Positions 9,459 to 19,494 of a stretch of 20,384 nt of DNA are shown one piece after another; the stretch's first letter is position 1, and each line of letters starts with the position of its first letter. The notes beneath the pieces were generated by a model. The model did no database searches, had not been told where the DNA came from, and was given only the letters and a program-made list of their open reading frames with translations. The position numbers and the translations under genes were made by a program. The stretch is from positions 1 to 20,384 of the forward strand of contig CAJVPJ010000631.1 of NCBI GenBank assembly GCA_910592205.1. Direction: 5' to 3'. Source of the DNA: Paraglomus occultum. Its lineage: Eukaryota; Glomeromycota; Glomeromycetes; Paraglomerales; Paraglomeraceae.

Positions 9459-10719
9459 CTATTTACGCGATTTTGTCAAGTTGGCTAGAATTTGATCTGC
9501 CCCTTTTTCCACCAAAGATTTCGCCACCTCTTGTCCCAGCTCAGTCGCCGCTTCAATTCCGTTGCCGTCGATCTCCTTTATCACTTCACTTGTTACAACC
9601 TCCGATCCATCTAAACTTGCCACTAATCCTTTTAGCCTTAATATTTTTTTCTCATCTTGACCGTCTAGAAATTCAGTACTAACGCCTATTGGAACACTAC
9701 ACCCTCCTTCGAGAGTTCTCAAAAGTGCACGTTCGGCAGTACATCGTAGTCGAGTGTCGCGGTCATCAAGGACAGAGAGCAAATGCAAAACGTCCGTATC
9801 TTCCGCACGGCATTCAATAGCCAATGCACCCTGACCAACAGCGTGAAGAATGACGGATTCGGGGAGGATCTGCGTGATACGATCATCAAATCCAAGACGG
9901 ACGAGACCGGCTACCGCAAGAATTATAGCCGAATATGGACCATCTGGGGCATCTAGTTTGGAAAGACGAGTGTTGCTGTTTATAAGAAAGTCCAAGGCAA
10001 TATATTAGTCGGACGATGCACGATAAGAGAGCATGGATAAAAGCCTTGGTATGACAACAAGTAGGTAAAAGTACTTACAGATTCCCTCTCTGAATAATGA
10101 GTTTGAAAGTAAGCCCAAGCAGTAATCAGGTACACTATAAAAAGTTAGCGCTCTTGCTTTGCTTCAACACCCACCCACCGTGCAAATGTCAACCGCCTCT
10201 CATCAAGCTATATCTCGAATCACACATCACTATACAAACATATACTCAATCAATTATACACACAACATTCTGAAACTCAAGATCCGGAAATGCCTTCTTC
10301 AATTGTGCAATGCGCCTCACGCTACTCGTTCCTACAACACTTCCTTTAGGTAGATCTTCCAAGCTTTTCGCTGTTAACCCTTTTTTTATAACCAAGGCAT
10401 CTTTAGGATTTTCTCTCGTTAATATAGCCCCAATAGTCATGCCATCTGGTAACCTAGTGGGCAAGTCTTTCAGACTGTGAACTACCAAATCAACCACTTT
10501 GTTTTGCAAGGCAATTTCCAATTCTTTGGTGAATAACGACCTCTCGCCTATTTGAAACAGTGGTTGGTTTAGAATATGATCTCCTACAGTGGTCATAGAA
10601 GTTATAGAGAAAGTGAGTGACGGATAGGCAGCGACGAGCGCATCGTGCACCTGCTGAGTTTGCACGAGGGCAAGTTGTGATTTACGGCTTCCAATGATGT
10701 AGGCTGTCTTGGTTGTCAT
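9459..10719 (-). CDS. HEM3: Porphobilinogen deaminase (hydroxymethylbilane synthase), three exons
   Basis: Third enzyme of the common haem pathway; it links four porphobilinogen units into hydroxymethylbilane. Exons, in transcription order: 10719-10264, 10089-10079, 9975-9459; 327 residues, the same length as yeast Hem3. Motifs in order are [26 protein letters not shown] (catalytic Asp85), [25 protein letters not shown] (153-164), [11 protein letters not shown] and the cofactor loop [13 protein letters not shown], with Cys248 as the expected dipyrromethane attachment site. Exon 2 is only 11 bases (AGAGGGAATCT) and supplies the RGN of the invariant RGNxxTRLxKL block, so it cannot be skipped without loss of function. 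Start 10719 was chosen over an in-frame ATG at 10749 because GSRKS normally lies close to the N-terminus. Confidence 0.95.
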
Positions 10720-11536
10720 TTTTTTTTCTCTGGGAAAAAAATTTCTCAATTTTATGTAGCCGAACTTTTGTGATACATAACCAATTCAACATTCTTTATA
10801 TCGATAACTGGTTTGTACCAGTAAATTTCGTTTACCACCGATTAGATTTTACTGCTTATACCGATAAACTTTAATAAATCTCTTTATTGATACAGTCTTC
10901 AGAACAGTTTAAGTTAATTAGTGTTGATATTAATATTAATATTAATATGAGATTTTCTCTGATTATCCACCTTTTAAATGCCCATAATACTAATAATAAT
11001 AATGTGATGAGTACTTCAAAATGTAGAGTAAATTATTTAATTTGTTAAGCAACATTGTAATAAAGAGGGCCTCTGACTATACCGATAAACGGGTTATACC
11101 CACTCGTATTGGTATAAAGAGGTTTGACTGTACCTACATAGTGTAGAAGACAATGTTATTCAAAGAGATAGAGAGCGTTTATTTGAACTATTTATTGTTA
11201 TTATTTATTGTTATTATTTAGAAAAGGACATTATAATTTTGTAGGCCAAAGTTGAAGAATATTCGAAAACTGAAAATTGAATTTAGAAACTACATTCCTG
11301 TGCGGATTGGAAATACATTGCAATAAGTAAAAAATTACTGTATGCTGCGATGTTCGGTTAAAGTCTTGTTTGGGTGAAATAATTTTGTATCCAAGAATAT
11401 AATAATAGAAATAAACGCGACATTGTTGTGGCGCTCTAACGGCTTTCAACCCCCTGAAATTCCTGTGCGGCAGTATTAGTATGTTCACATATCTGGCCCT
11501 TTGCTGCAAATCTAATTTGGTTAATTGTTTCTACTT
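10720..11536. other. Spacer upstream of the deaminase and MCC alpha genes
   Basis: This 817-base divergent intergenic region has no recognisable gene. It is strongly AT-rich, with TAATAT repeats at about 10927-10950, a degenerate transposon-like repeat up to 11132, and a direct repeat of TATTTATTGTTAT near 11190-11218. It must contain the promoters of both flanking genes. Confidence 0.5.
10785..11132. mobile_element. Degenerate pogo-like non-autonomous element (MITE relic)
   Basis: The right end is clear: bases about 11072-11132 run ACTATACCGATAAACGGG and on to GGTATAAAGAGGTTTGACTG, followed by TA. Read on the minus strand this is TA-CAGTCAAACCTCTTTATACC, the usual form of pogo/Tigger terminal repeats. 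The internal motif TATACCGATAAAC recurs near 10857. A possible left partner at about 10785-10810 (TCTTTATATCGATAAC) is much degraded. There is no coding capacity. The right end is more secure than the left boundary. Confidence 0.35.
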
Positions 11537-14500
11537 ATGTATTCTCTACTTCGAGCTTCGATCTTATTTTCAAGCTCTAACCGATGTTTTGCGCAAGGGA
11601 CCTTTATTCGAAGTTACTCAAGCACAGGTAGATAAACGATTATTTTATGGACAAATCGGTTTGCTGTAAAATAGCTCACAGAAATATCATCAAATAGTTC
11701 GTAAACCTCTATTCGATAAGATACTCATTGCAAACCGGTAGGGAAGCAATATCAGTATTACAATTCAGTTGCAATACAAGTTTGTGAATACTGAGTGTAA
11801 TACGTTCGTCGCGTAGTGGCGAAATAGCATGTCGCGTAATACGTACTGCGAAACGACTAGGCGTGAAGACAGTTTGCGTATATAGTGAAGCTGACGGAAA
11901 TGCTCTTCACACAAAACTGGTAATAAATGTCAAATATTATAATTGATTACTATTCGTGAAATTTCTGTTAATTGGGCCTCTTCTTTAGTCTGACGAAGCT
12001 TACTTGATAGGTCCAGCGCCTTCATCCGGAAGTTATTTAAATATTGATAAAATTATCGAAGTCGCTAAGCGCAGTGGGGTTCAGGTACAATCGATCGATT
12101 GTAGCGCACTACTTAAAGGCCATATGGTTTTCATATCTTGGTTCAACAATTGACCTTTGTTAGTGTTTTTTAGGCCATCCATCCCGGATATGGATTTCTG
12201 TCTGAAAACCCGACATTCGCATCTCGTCTGGCTGAAGAAAAGATTATTTTTATAGGACCACCAGCATCTGCAATGATTTCAATGGGATCAAAGAGGTATT
12301 TATTTGAGTAACAAGTGTGGTTTGCGACATACTTTTATTGTCTACTGCATCTTGCAATGTGTTTTCAACTACCTGTACCACTAATCTCGATTCCCACGTT
12401 TTCCTTTCGCATATGATTAGCGAGTCCAAAGAAATAATGACTGCAGCTGGCGTACCTGTTGTTCCGGGATATCACGGCGCGAACCAAGAAATCTCCTTTC
12501 TCAAATCCAAAGCTCTCGAAATCGGTTACCCTATCCTAATTAAAGCCATTAAAGGAGGTGGAGGCAAGGGTATGCGAATAGTTTACGAGCCGTCCGATTT
12601 TGAGCTCCAACTTAACTCCTCTAAGCGTGAAGCAATGAACTCCTTCTCTGATGATCAAGTCTTACTCGAAAAGTATCTTCTCACACCTCGCCACGTTGAA
12701 GTACAAATATTCGCAGATATATATAATAATGTAGTGCATTTGTTCGAAAGAGACTGTTCTATACAAAGACGACATCAGAAAATTTTAGAAGAAGCTCCCG
12801 CACCAATGTTAGATGCATCCATAAGAAATGAACTGGGGAAAAAAGCAATAGCTGCGGCCAGGGCGGTCGGATACGTTGGTGCTGGGACAGTGGAATTTAT
12901 TATGGACACTACAGATGGAGAGTTTTATTTTATGGAAATGAACACGAGGTTGCAGGTTGAACATCCGGTTACAGAAATGGTTACAGGAACTGATTTAGTG
13001 CAGTGGCAGTTCGAGGTAAAGGTTATGAAGAAAAGGGATACAAGGATGCGTTTCGCATTAAAGACTCGTTTTGTGGTACTGAGCAAAAAGGGTTTTTTTT
13101 TAGGTTGCTGCAGGAAATCCTTTGCCTCTAAGCCAAGATCAAATTCAACTCAACGGACACGCATTTGAAGCACGTATTTACGCTGAAAATCCTACAAAGT
13201 AATTATTGGATTTCATGAATTTATTTTCTTTTCTTGGTCGCCTACTTCGATCGCTGCTCACTTTATTTTGTCAAACTTAGCAATTTCCTGCCGGATACCG
13301 GTACACTTCTTCATCTTCGAACACCACAGCCCTCTTCTACTGTCCGAATCGAAACCGGTTTTGAACAGGGTGACCAAGTTACTGTTTATTATGATCCGAT
13401 GATAGCAAAGCTTGTTGTCAAAGGTGGTGATCGGGCGGAGGCGTTAAGAGCTTTGAGAAACACATTGGATGATTATGAGGTCTGTTAAAATGTTGTGAGA
13501 TGAATTTATGTAAACGGAAGAGAAGGATCAACTTAATTGGGGTGGAGGGGGACAATTATTCTTTGGATTTGATTTTGCATGTAGATACTTAACAGAGTGT
13601 TTGAGAGACCTATAATTTGTAAAAATTTTTAACTATGTAGGTTGTCGGTTTGGCTACAAATATCGAATTCTTAAAGCAAGTAGCCTCGCATTCCGCTTTT
13701 GTTGACGGTCAAGTGGAGACTGGATTTATTGAAGTACGTTCTAATAATATTTGTATACTCAAAGTGCTTTGAGAAATTCTCAAATTGAATATAGTATTAT
13801 TTCAATAGAAACATAGAGAGGATTTATTCCAATCAGATCCAAATATTCCACCAGAGTTAATCGCACAAGCTTCTCTGTCTATTGTCTTGTGTGAGCTAAG
13901 CAAAATGCAGAATCAAGCTAGTAATAGTCTTGGTGCGATGGTTTTTTCTTCGCACTCTATTGTTGTCATAACAATGCCACATATAACATGAGTATAACCT
14001 GTATTCTAAAAATTACTTGTTTTCTGCATAGATCCCTTCTCGCCATGGTCTTGTCTTTCATCAACTCGGCTAAATTTAAACCACACGAGACAGATTATTC
14101 TCTGTGACTATAATCATACGGAATTCACTACATTTATAACGTTCAACAAAGATGGCTCATACGACATTAGAATAGCGTCTGCATTAAATGAATCAGCAAT
14201 TTTCGACAAGGTGACAGCTATTTGGAATGAAACAGAACGTGAAATAATTGCAAATATTGGTGACAGAAGATTCAAAAGCCATGTTGTGTTTGATAGACAG
14301 CAGAAAGTGGTTGTCTTTGGAGAGGTAATGTCTACAATACTTTAGACATGGTTTTTATTCTTGCTAACTTCTCGTTTACACATAATAGAGTTTAAGGGTC
14401 GTTTTAATGATACCTGAGCCTGGTTATCTTCAGGCAACTGGAAGTGATACGGCAGGATCAGTCAAGACTCCTATGCCTTGTAGAGTATCTCAGGTCAGTT

Positions 14501-14931
14501 CACTTGTCGGAATAGTATATCGATTTTCTTAATAACTGGATAGTCACCATAAATTGTACTTTTTAGATTCTTGCGGAACCCGGACAAACGGTTGAGAAAG
14601 GAACTCCACTGATCGTTCTGGAAGCCATGAAGATGGAGGTAAGATTATACTTTACTATGTACATTGAGAAGGTTGCCCCAAGTGTTTGTATATTTCCTGG
14701 CCCAAATTTAAATCTTGGCTATATGACAAGATTAAGCCAGCGAAGCTGAAAATCGACTGGGGTTAAAACTACCAATATGCACATCCGTATACATTATATA
14801 TTCATAATTCCTATATTTGTTTATAGCATCTCATTAAATCGCCAGTCTCTGGGACAATCGACAAGATCTACTACAAGGTCGGAGATCTTGTTGAGGAGAA
14901 TAAAAATCTATTAGGATTTGTTGAGAATTAG
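11537..14931 (+). CDS. MCCA: 3-methylcrotonyl-CoA carboxylase, biotin-bearing alpha subunit, 14 exons
   Basis: Mitochondrial leucine-breakdown enzyme: biotin carboxylase plus biotin carrier. Exons 11537-11627, 11698-11737, 11817-11919, 11989-12084, 12174-12295, 12421-13015, 13104-13198, 13281-13479, 13641-13733, 13809-13932, 14032-14324, 14389-14493, 14567-14638 and 14827-14931 join in phase into 710 residues (human about 725). The N-terminus [20 protein letters not shown], then RSYSS, is a classic mitochondrial presequence. Next comes [20 protein letters not shown]. The ATP-grasp loop KGGGGKG lies at 195-201, the catalytic [11 protein letters not shown] at 322-332 and the biotin site EAMKME at the end of exon 13 (Lys674). 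The linker [15 protein letters not shown] is characteristic of MCC alpha, separating it from propionyl-CoA and pyruvate carboxylases. No MCC beta gene is in the window. Introns are 64-188 bases. Confidence 0.96.
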
Positions 14932-15024
14932 AGATAACACTTATGGACGAGTAGATGATTTGGTTGAGGATAATAGTTGAAATAACGATTACTAACGAGA
15001 CGATGGCTGTGACCAGTATTGCTC

Positions 15025-15562
15025 TCATCCAATGAAATTTACAACGAAAAAATGTAAAAGAATCGAACAAAAAACAAAATCGGCAAATGCCCTGAATTAA
15101 CAGATAGAGTTGGTTGAGTTTATGCACACCATGATGCCAATTATTATTGTTAAGAGCAATGATTAAATAGCCATACCTCTCAGGCGATATACCCTTGAAC
15201 TCGCTCGTGTTCGCCTGATTCGTTTGTATTCTCAAGTTTGCTATATAACAAAAAAGTCCAGCGTTAAAATTGGTTCTCGATACTTAACCATCATGTTGTT
15301 CGCAAACATTGATCGATACAATTCTTATTCGTGCACTCGAACTCGATCGCATACCTGCTAATACGAAACTTCCAACAGTCGAAATAAATCCAGCCAAGAA
15401 TGCATTATACGGAAAAGTTCCGACAATCACGCAGTAAGCAAATTGGAACACTCCGGAGAATAATGTATAAACAAGATAAACATCGATCAGTTTGAGACTC
15501 TGGGACGTTTCTTTGTTGTATTTTTTTATGAGTTTATCCGTTATTTGACCGATGGCAGACAT
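15025..15562 (-). CDS. OST2: DAD1/Ost2, oligosaccharyltransferase subunit, three exons
   Basis: Small membrane subunit of the ER oligosaccharyltransferase that transfers N-glycans to nascent proteins. Exons, in transcription order: 15562-15355, 15240-15177, 15091-15025; 112 residues, human DAD1 being 113. Landmarks are SLKLIDVYLVYTLFSGVFQF, YCVIVGTFPYNAFLAGFIST, VGSFVLAANLRIQTN, FKGISPERAFADFVF and a C-terminal HFFVVNFIG. Three hydrophobic stretches match the known topology. All introns (114 and 85 bases) are GT...AG and in phase. The stop lies 93 bases from the stop of the converging MCC alpha gene. A foldback element begins about 100 bases upstream of the start codon. Confidence 0.96.
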
Positions 15563-15665
15563 TTTTGGAGGAAGGGAGCACAACGAAAAGTGGATTGTTG
15601 AATGAATGATAATTTTGTTACACAATCATGGCAAACAGTATTTAGAATTAGTACCCGGGTGATCA

Positions 15666-15849
15666 CTACGAAATTTCGCTAATAGTTGCTTATATGTAAT
15701 AGTAAAATAAAAGGTTTACTAATATAGCTGGTCTTGGTGTAATAAGTAAACGTGTTTGGCATAATTATGAGCGTGTTATTTACAATTTTCACCAGTATTG
15801 CAACAATACTAGGCGATACATGACCGTTCATGTTGAAGACAAAGAATCT
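15666..15849 (+). repeat. Left arm of the foldback element
   Basis: About 184 bases, matched by the inverted copy at about 16256-16432. It includes the run GTGTTTGGCATAATTATGAG and a distal block GAAGACAAAGA that matches TCTTTGTCTTC in the right arm. Confidence 0.85.
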
Positions 15850-16255
15850 CCAACTACGTATTAATAAAATGGATACTGTATTATAATTTAGTCAATTATT
15901 CAATAAATAATCTGCAAAATATATTTACATATTTTGAAAGATAAGAAATATTTTTACTTAGAAACACAAGAGATGGTTACTATCGGCATTTTTAAGTTGT
16001 ACTGGCTTCATCGTTTGAACAAAAATTAACATGTGGTTCCATAACCACCAGCCCCGATCTCTTTGAGTTCGTAAAAGTCGCTGTACGGTCGCTGTTCGTC
16101 ATGGCCACCATCCTGGCGTACTGGCGTGCTATTTAAAAGCGCGTAGCTTCACAAATAAACAAACAAACCACTTCATATTCAAGATTCTTATACAGTATAT
16201 AAAATTTTACACACGCCACGCGTTATTGCATTTGACGCTAGAACGAAAGTTCTTC

Positions 16256-16432
16256 GAAATCTTTGTCTTCAAGTAAACGATCATATATCGCCTAGTATTG
16301 TTGCAATATTGGTAAAAATTGTAAATAACACGCTCATAATTATGCCAAACACGTTTACTTATTACACCAAGACTAGTTGTATTAGTAAAACTTTTATTTT
16401 ACATATAAGCAACTATTAGCAAAATTTCGTAG
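16256..16432 (-). repeat. Right arm of the foldback element
   Basis: Inverted copy of the left arm. It begins around TCTTTGTCTTCAAG and ends in TTTCGTAG. Arm divergence is low by eye, which suggests a fairly recent insertion. Confidence 0.85.
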
Positions 16433-17128
16433 TAAACCACTCACGTTTTGTACCATATTCTTCTGAAAATAAGCAACACTTCAGAATAAATAATTTACCT
16501 TTATAAATGTATTCAATTGATTATTTTATTATTACAATAAAGAAAATGATTAATACGTCTCATCAATGATGTCAATGAATCCCTCAAAAACTTCAAGAAT
16601 TGGGTCTTTTTCCATAATTGGTACCATTCAATTATATCTTTTCCTTGGGAAAACCAAAGATTATTATTGCATCTTTCTAACGGAATAATTTATCAGTGCC
16701 GACATTGCATCATGCTTGCGTACCTTGTGATTGTATGTCATGGATAAGCTCTAACGTCTATGTATTCCTCCGAGATTTCCGCTCAGTTACACGAATTCTA
16801 AGTTCTGCGGTAAACGATCAACAAGTCCTGCGGCGTAGAATCTTCCATGTGATACGAGTCCAGATCTTGTGCAATGGTGAAACTTTCCCAATATATCCAG
16901 TTTTCACCACCATAGAGTTAGACAAAAATTAGTTATTTAAGCGCGCCGTTTTCCTTCATCATTCATCATCTTCAGTTAAGATTGTCAACGAATACTTTTA
17001 TTCCTTTATCATACAAATAATAAACGGTCCTTAGAATAGTCCTTTATATTCTAATAAAACTCTGACAATTGATTTTAAATCATTTGTACGGTCAGTCAAA
17101 ATCCTGTGGTTCTTAAGAATTCACCGTT

Positions 17129-17164
17129 CAGAGAGTTAGCGAAAACCGCTATCCGGACTCTCTG
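17129..17164. repeat. Hairpin-forming inverted repeat
   Basis: CAGAGAGT pairs with ACTCTCTG, and inside it TAGCG pairs with CGCTA around a short A-rich loop, with a five-base bulge (TCCGG) on one side. The stem totals about 13 base pairs. Confidence 0.6.
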
Positions 17165-17409
17165 TTGCGAACTTAGTCTTGCCCCTAGGTTTGCATACTG
17201 TCGGTTTTATACAGGATATTTATTTAATTGTCTATAAACGCGTTAGTTTAGAAAACCTTTCCCAAACGATAGATTTCCAAATCTAATCCCGTCGGATCAT
17301 AATCGTCGATTAAGATACTCGAGGTTAAATAAATATCTACGGATTAGCGTACACGATACGAGTCATTCGTAAGTATTCAAAGCCTGTTAAAGGTCACTAA
17401 CTGTTTAGA

Positions 17410-17497
17410 AGATTTAGCATTAGTAGGCGCTGCCGATATCGCCGTTGGAAGACGCTAAATCTCAAGGAGGTTACACGATCGCTCTCCTACGTGTAAC
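17410..17497. repeat. Two adjacent hairpin-forming inverted repeats
   Basis: AGATTTAGC (17410-17418) pairs with GCTAAATCT (17454-17462). Directly after it, GTTACACG (17470-17477) pairs with CGTGTAAC (17490-17497). No coding frame or known RNA family is evident. Confidence 0.5.
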
Positions 17498-17591
17498 GTC
17501 ACGACGTATAACATTGATCTGATTAAATATCAATCATCTTAATTCTGATTAATTAAAAACATATCTTTCTTTTCAAAGTTTTCAAAAATGA

Positions 17592-17885
17592 TTAGTCGAT
17601 ATCTATCTCTAGAAAATGTGTAAGCAGTGCAATAACTGACGTATGCTCTGGTCCTTCCATCTCGGTTATAAATACGCTTCCCTCTGAATCAACGTCAAAT
17701 TTATATCCAGGTGTTTCGTGACGTTCAAAGAAAGCGTTAATGGTTTCCACTGACAAATGCCAGCCTATCTGTAAAGGCAAACTATATACGAGTCAATGCT
17801 GTGTGAAACTTAATCCATCCGCGTAATATACACTTACTGCTTCTCTTATTCTTAACGCTCCAATAAAAGTTGAGATTAATTCAGG
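17592..17885 (-). pseudogene. N-terminal fragment of a Uma2-like family protein, inverted relative to the rest
   Basis: Two minus-strand exon-like pieces, 17885-17838 and 17768-17592, join in phase across a 69-base GTAAGT...TTTACAG intron. They encode ELISTFIGALRIREA, then IGWHLSVETINAFFERHETP, GYKFDVDSEGSVFITEMEG and so on up to a stop at 17592-17594. This looks like the N-terminal half of a protein family I recall as common in arbuscular mycorrhizal fungi, related to Uma2/PD-(D/E)XK nucleases. There is no in-frame ATG: an in-frame stop lies at 17892-17894 and nothing between serves as a start. The C-terminal half is missing on this strand but present on the opposite strand from 17955. Family naming is from memory and moderate at best. 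Confidence 0.55.
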
Positions 17886-17954
17886 TAAAAATCATTTTGG
17901 TTGCCTAATCTTTGGTTGTAATCAGTTTTATAATCTTCTTGTATCCTATAACAG

Positions 17955-18849
17955 CCCACTATCGTCCACACGGAAGAGGGAATCCATCGTCATCCGATCT
18001 CGCCATACGTCCAAGTTTAAACATTATTCCAAGACCACCACTTCCACCTCCACTCCCACCTCGACGACGTAGATTTGGTCGTACAGTCCGTCCCGGACCT
18101 TCCCGACACCTTGAGATTCCTCCTGTTGATAGAGGGGTAGGTTCTGTGTGTATTAGATTTTATTTTTCTAATCTTATTTAATCTTACTATAAAATGATTA
18201 TATAGGGGAGACCTCATGCACGTATAATGTGCGAATCGCTGTGTCACCAAGTTATTATGACTTGAAGGCAAAGTGTGAGCGTTGGATGCGACAAGAGTAT
18301 GTAAGATGCGTATTGGGCATCAAAATTTATAGAAAACAGGTCACACGAACTGCTACTAGGCAATTTGACCGGTGTATGATTGTATGTGTTACGGCGTATT
18401 TATTATTTAATACTTTCAATGTTTCTTAATGTTCTTAATATTCTTGATATTAGGCTATGCTCTGGTCACGCCAGGCAGTACCAACACCCAGGCAAGTAGC
18501 AGTAGCCAGGCAACCCGGCGTATTTGTAGAAGAGGTAAGATTGTCCAATCATTGATAATTAATAATCACGCTTAAAGCTAATGTATTTTGCAAATGTTGA
18601 ATATTATAGTGGGACTTTGGAACAATAGACTATCACAATCATCTTGCCACTGCTTGCATTGGGCCAGGTCTTCCCAATTATCAGATAACTATTCCAGTAC
18701 GGAATGTATTCTGGAACCCTCCAATTGTCAGGGGAGTTCCGAATACAGCTGGATATGTCCCCGTGGTTCCTGCTGGACTTGCTCCTAATTTTATTATAGA
18801 TTTGTTTAATATCCAACAGACGGTCTTAGAAAATCAGGATAATAATTAG
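17955..18849 (+). pseudogene. C-terminal part of a Uma2-like family protein, frameshifted
   Basis: Four exons, 17955-18136, 18206-18381, 18454-18534 and 18610-18849, with in-phase GT...AG introns. They encode HYRPHGRGNPSSSDLAIRPS, a Pro/Arg-rich run (PRPPLPPPLPPRRRRFGR), PHARIMCE, then IAVSPSYYDLKAKCERWM, RQEYVRCVLGIKIY, AMLWSRQAVPTPRQ, WDFGTIDYHN and a C-terminus ending FIIDLFNIQQTVLENQDNN. The SSDLAIRPS...CE-IAVS...K order fits a PD-(D/E)XK fold of the Uma2 type. Exon 2 is 176 bases where phase requires a multiple of three. A single base is missing near 18233-18236, between CE and IAVS, shifting frame at the probable catalytic Glu. The acceptor just before 17955 has no upstream exon on this strand. 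So the gene looks dead, unless the frameshift is a sequencing error. Confidence 0.6.
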
Positions 18850-19494
18850 AACATGTGGATTTTTCTTACTATTTTTGCCCGTAAGTGTTGCTCTCTGTTA
18901 TCTTTGTAATGCATTTAAGAAAAATATTTCAGCAATCAAGATTATTATAGTATTTTTTTAATACACAATATAGCATGTATTAAAAATTTTGCATAATAAT
19001 CACATAATAAATAATATTGGGAAGGTGCAAATCTCCAAAGACAATATCTTCTCTGTGGAGTATATCAAGTATCAAGTGCCCTCTTGACTTCAGAAAAAAC
19101 ATGCAAACGCTGGTTATGCTCAATAATAGCATTTATACTAATTATAATGTGATCAATAATGTCCATTGCAACCTATTGGAAGCATTGTCACTTGTGCCTA
19201 TACGATGACGTATTCCTTCCTAAATTTCTGTGGAACCGCCACCAGGATCTCAGAGATCGGCGATGGAATTTTAACGGTGGTATGGTGCAAGACACCTAAA
19301 GCCCGAAATAAAATACCCAACTTTTAAACCCTAAGGCTTTTATATTAGAGGGTTTAGAGAAAAACTAATCCGTAAGAATGATAGAGCAGACGAAGTAGAA
19401 TAAAAGTTACGGTTTAAAATTCTTAATCAACTAAAAAAGTTTTGAGTTTTAGGCATTTGAAAAGCAACAGTTTTCCTTAAGTTTCTTAAAAAAA
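18850..19494. other. Spacer with remnants of an unknown ORF
   Basis: Downstream of the broken gene there is no intact gene that I recognise. It contains a stop-interrupted frame at 19015-19299 (listed separately), a short signal-like frame starting at 18853 (MWIFLTIFA) followed by a GTAAGT, and a small inverted repeat TAAACCCTAA / TTAGAGGGTTTA near 19325-19356. Confidence 0.35.
19015..19299 (+). pseudogene. Membrane-protein-like frame with an in-frame stop, family unknown
   Basis: One reading frame from just after a TAA at 19012 runs WEGANLQRQYLLCGVYQVSS, ALLTSEKTCKRWLCSIIAF and ILIIM, then meets a TGA at about 19153-19155. It continues SIMSIATYWKHCHLCLYDDV, FLPKFLWNRHQDLRDRRWNF, NGGMVQDT and a stop at 19297-19299. 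The part around CSIIAFILII looks like a membrane segment, and composition is protein-like on both sides of the stop. From the ATG at 19159 a 46-residue ORF remains open. I do not recognise the family. It could be a decayed gene, or an exon set whose splicing removes the stop. Confidence 0.3.

Larger units (their letters stand above)
15666..16432. mobile_element. Foldback (long inverted repeat) element, about 767 bases
   Basis: The left arm, about 15666-15849, and the right arm, about 16256-16432, are inverted copies of each other, differing by scattered substitutions and one roughly 5-base gap. The longest perfect stretch is 59 bases (15731-15789 against 16315-16373). The outer ends read CTACGAAATTT on the left and AAATTTCGTAG on the right. 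The roughly 406-base loop between the arms has no coding potential. This is the form of a foldback or MITE-type non-autonomous DNA transposon; the superfamily cannot be named. A target duplication was not identified with confidence. Confidence 0.8.
16433..17591. other. Unassigned stretch with hairpins, no recognised gene
   Basis: The longest ATG frame here (16696-16932 +, 78 codons) has no family resemblance, no splice-supported extension and an unremarkable composition, so I do not call it a gene. The right half carries three compact inverted repeats (17129-17164, 17410-17462, 17470-17497). No tRNA or rRNA signature and no long terminal repeat boundaries were recognised. Confidence 0.4.

Noticed and set aside
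11190-11218. Repeated TATTTATTGTTAT, as a possible microsatellite or CRISPR-like array
   Set aside because: Only two units, without spacers, in a generally AT-rich stretch.
16696-16932. 78-codon plus-strand frame between the foldback element and the broken gene
   Set aside because: No recognisable motif, no splice-supported neighbours, and Cys/His content that does not form a regular zinc-finger spacing.
18017-18271. Minus-strand frame opposite the Uma2-like exons
   Set aside because: It mirrors the Pro/Arg-rich run of the plus-strand exon and has no independent support.
19325-19357. Telomere-like TAAACCCTAA and TTAGAGGGTTTA
   Set aside because: Only one unit on each side, arranged as a small inverted repeat rather than a tandem array.
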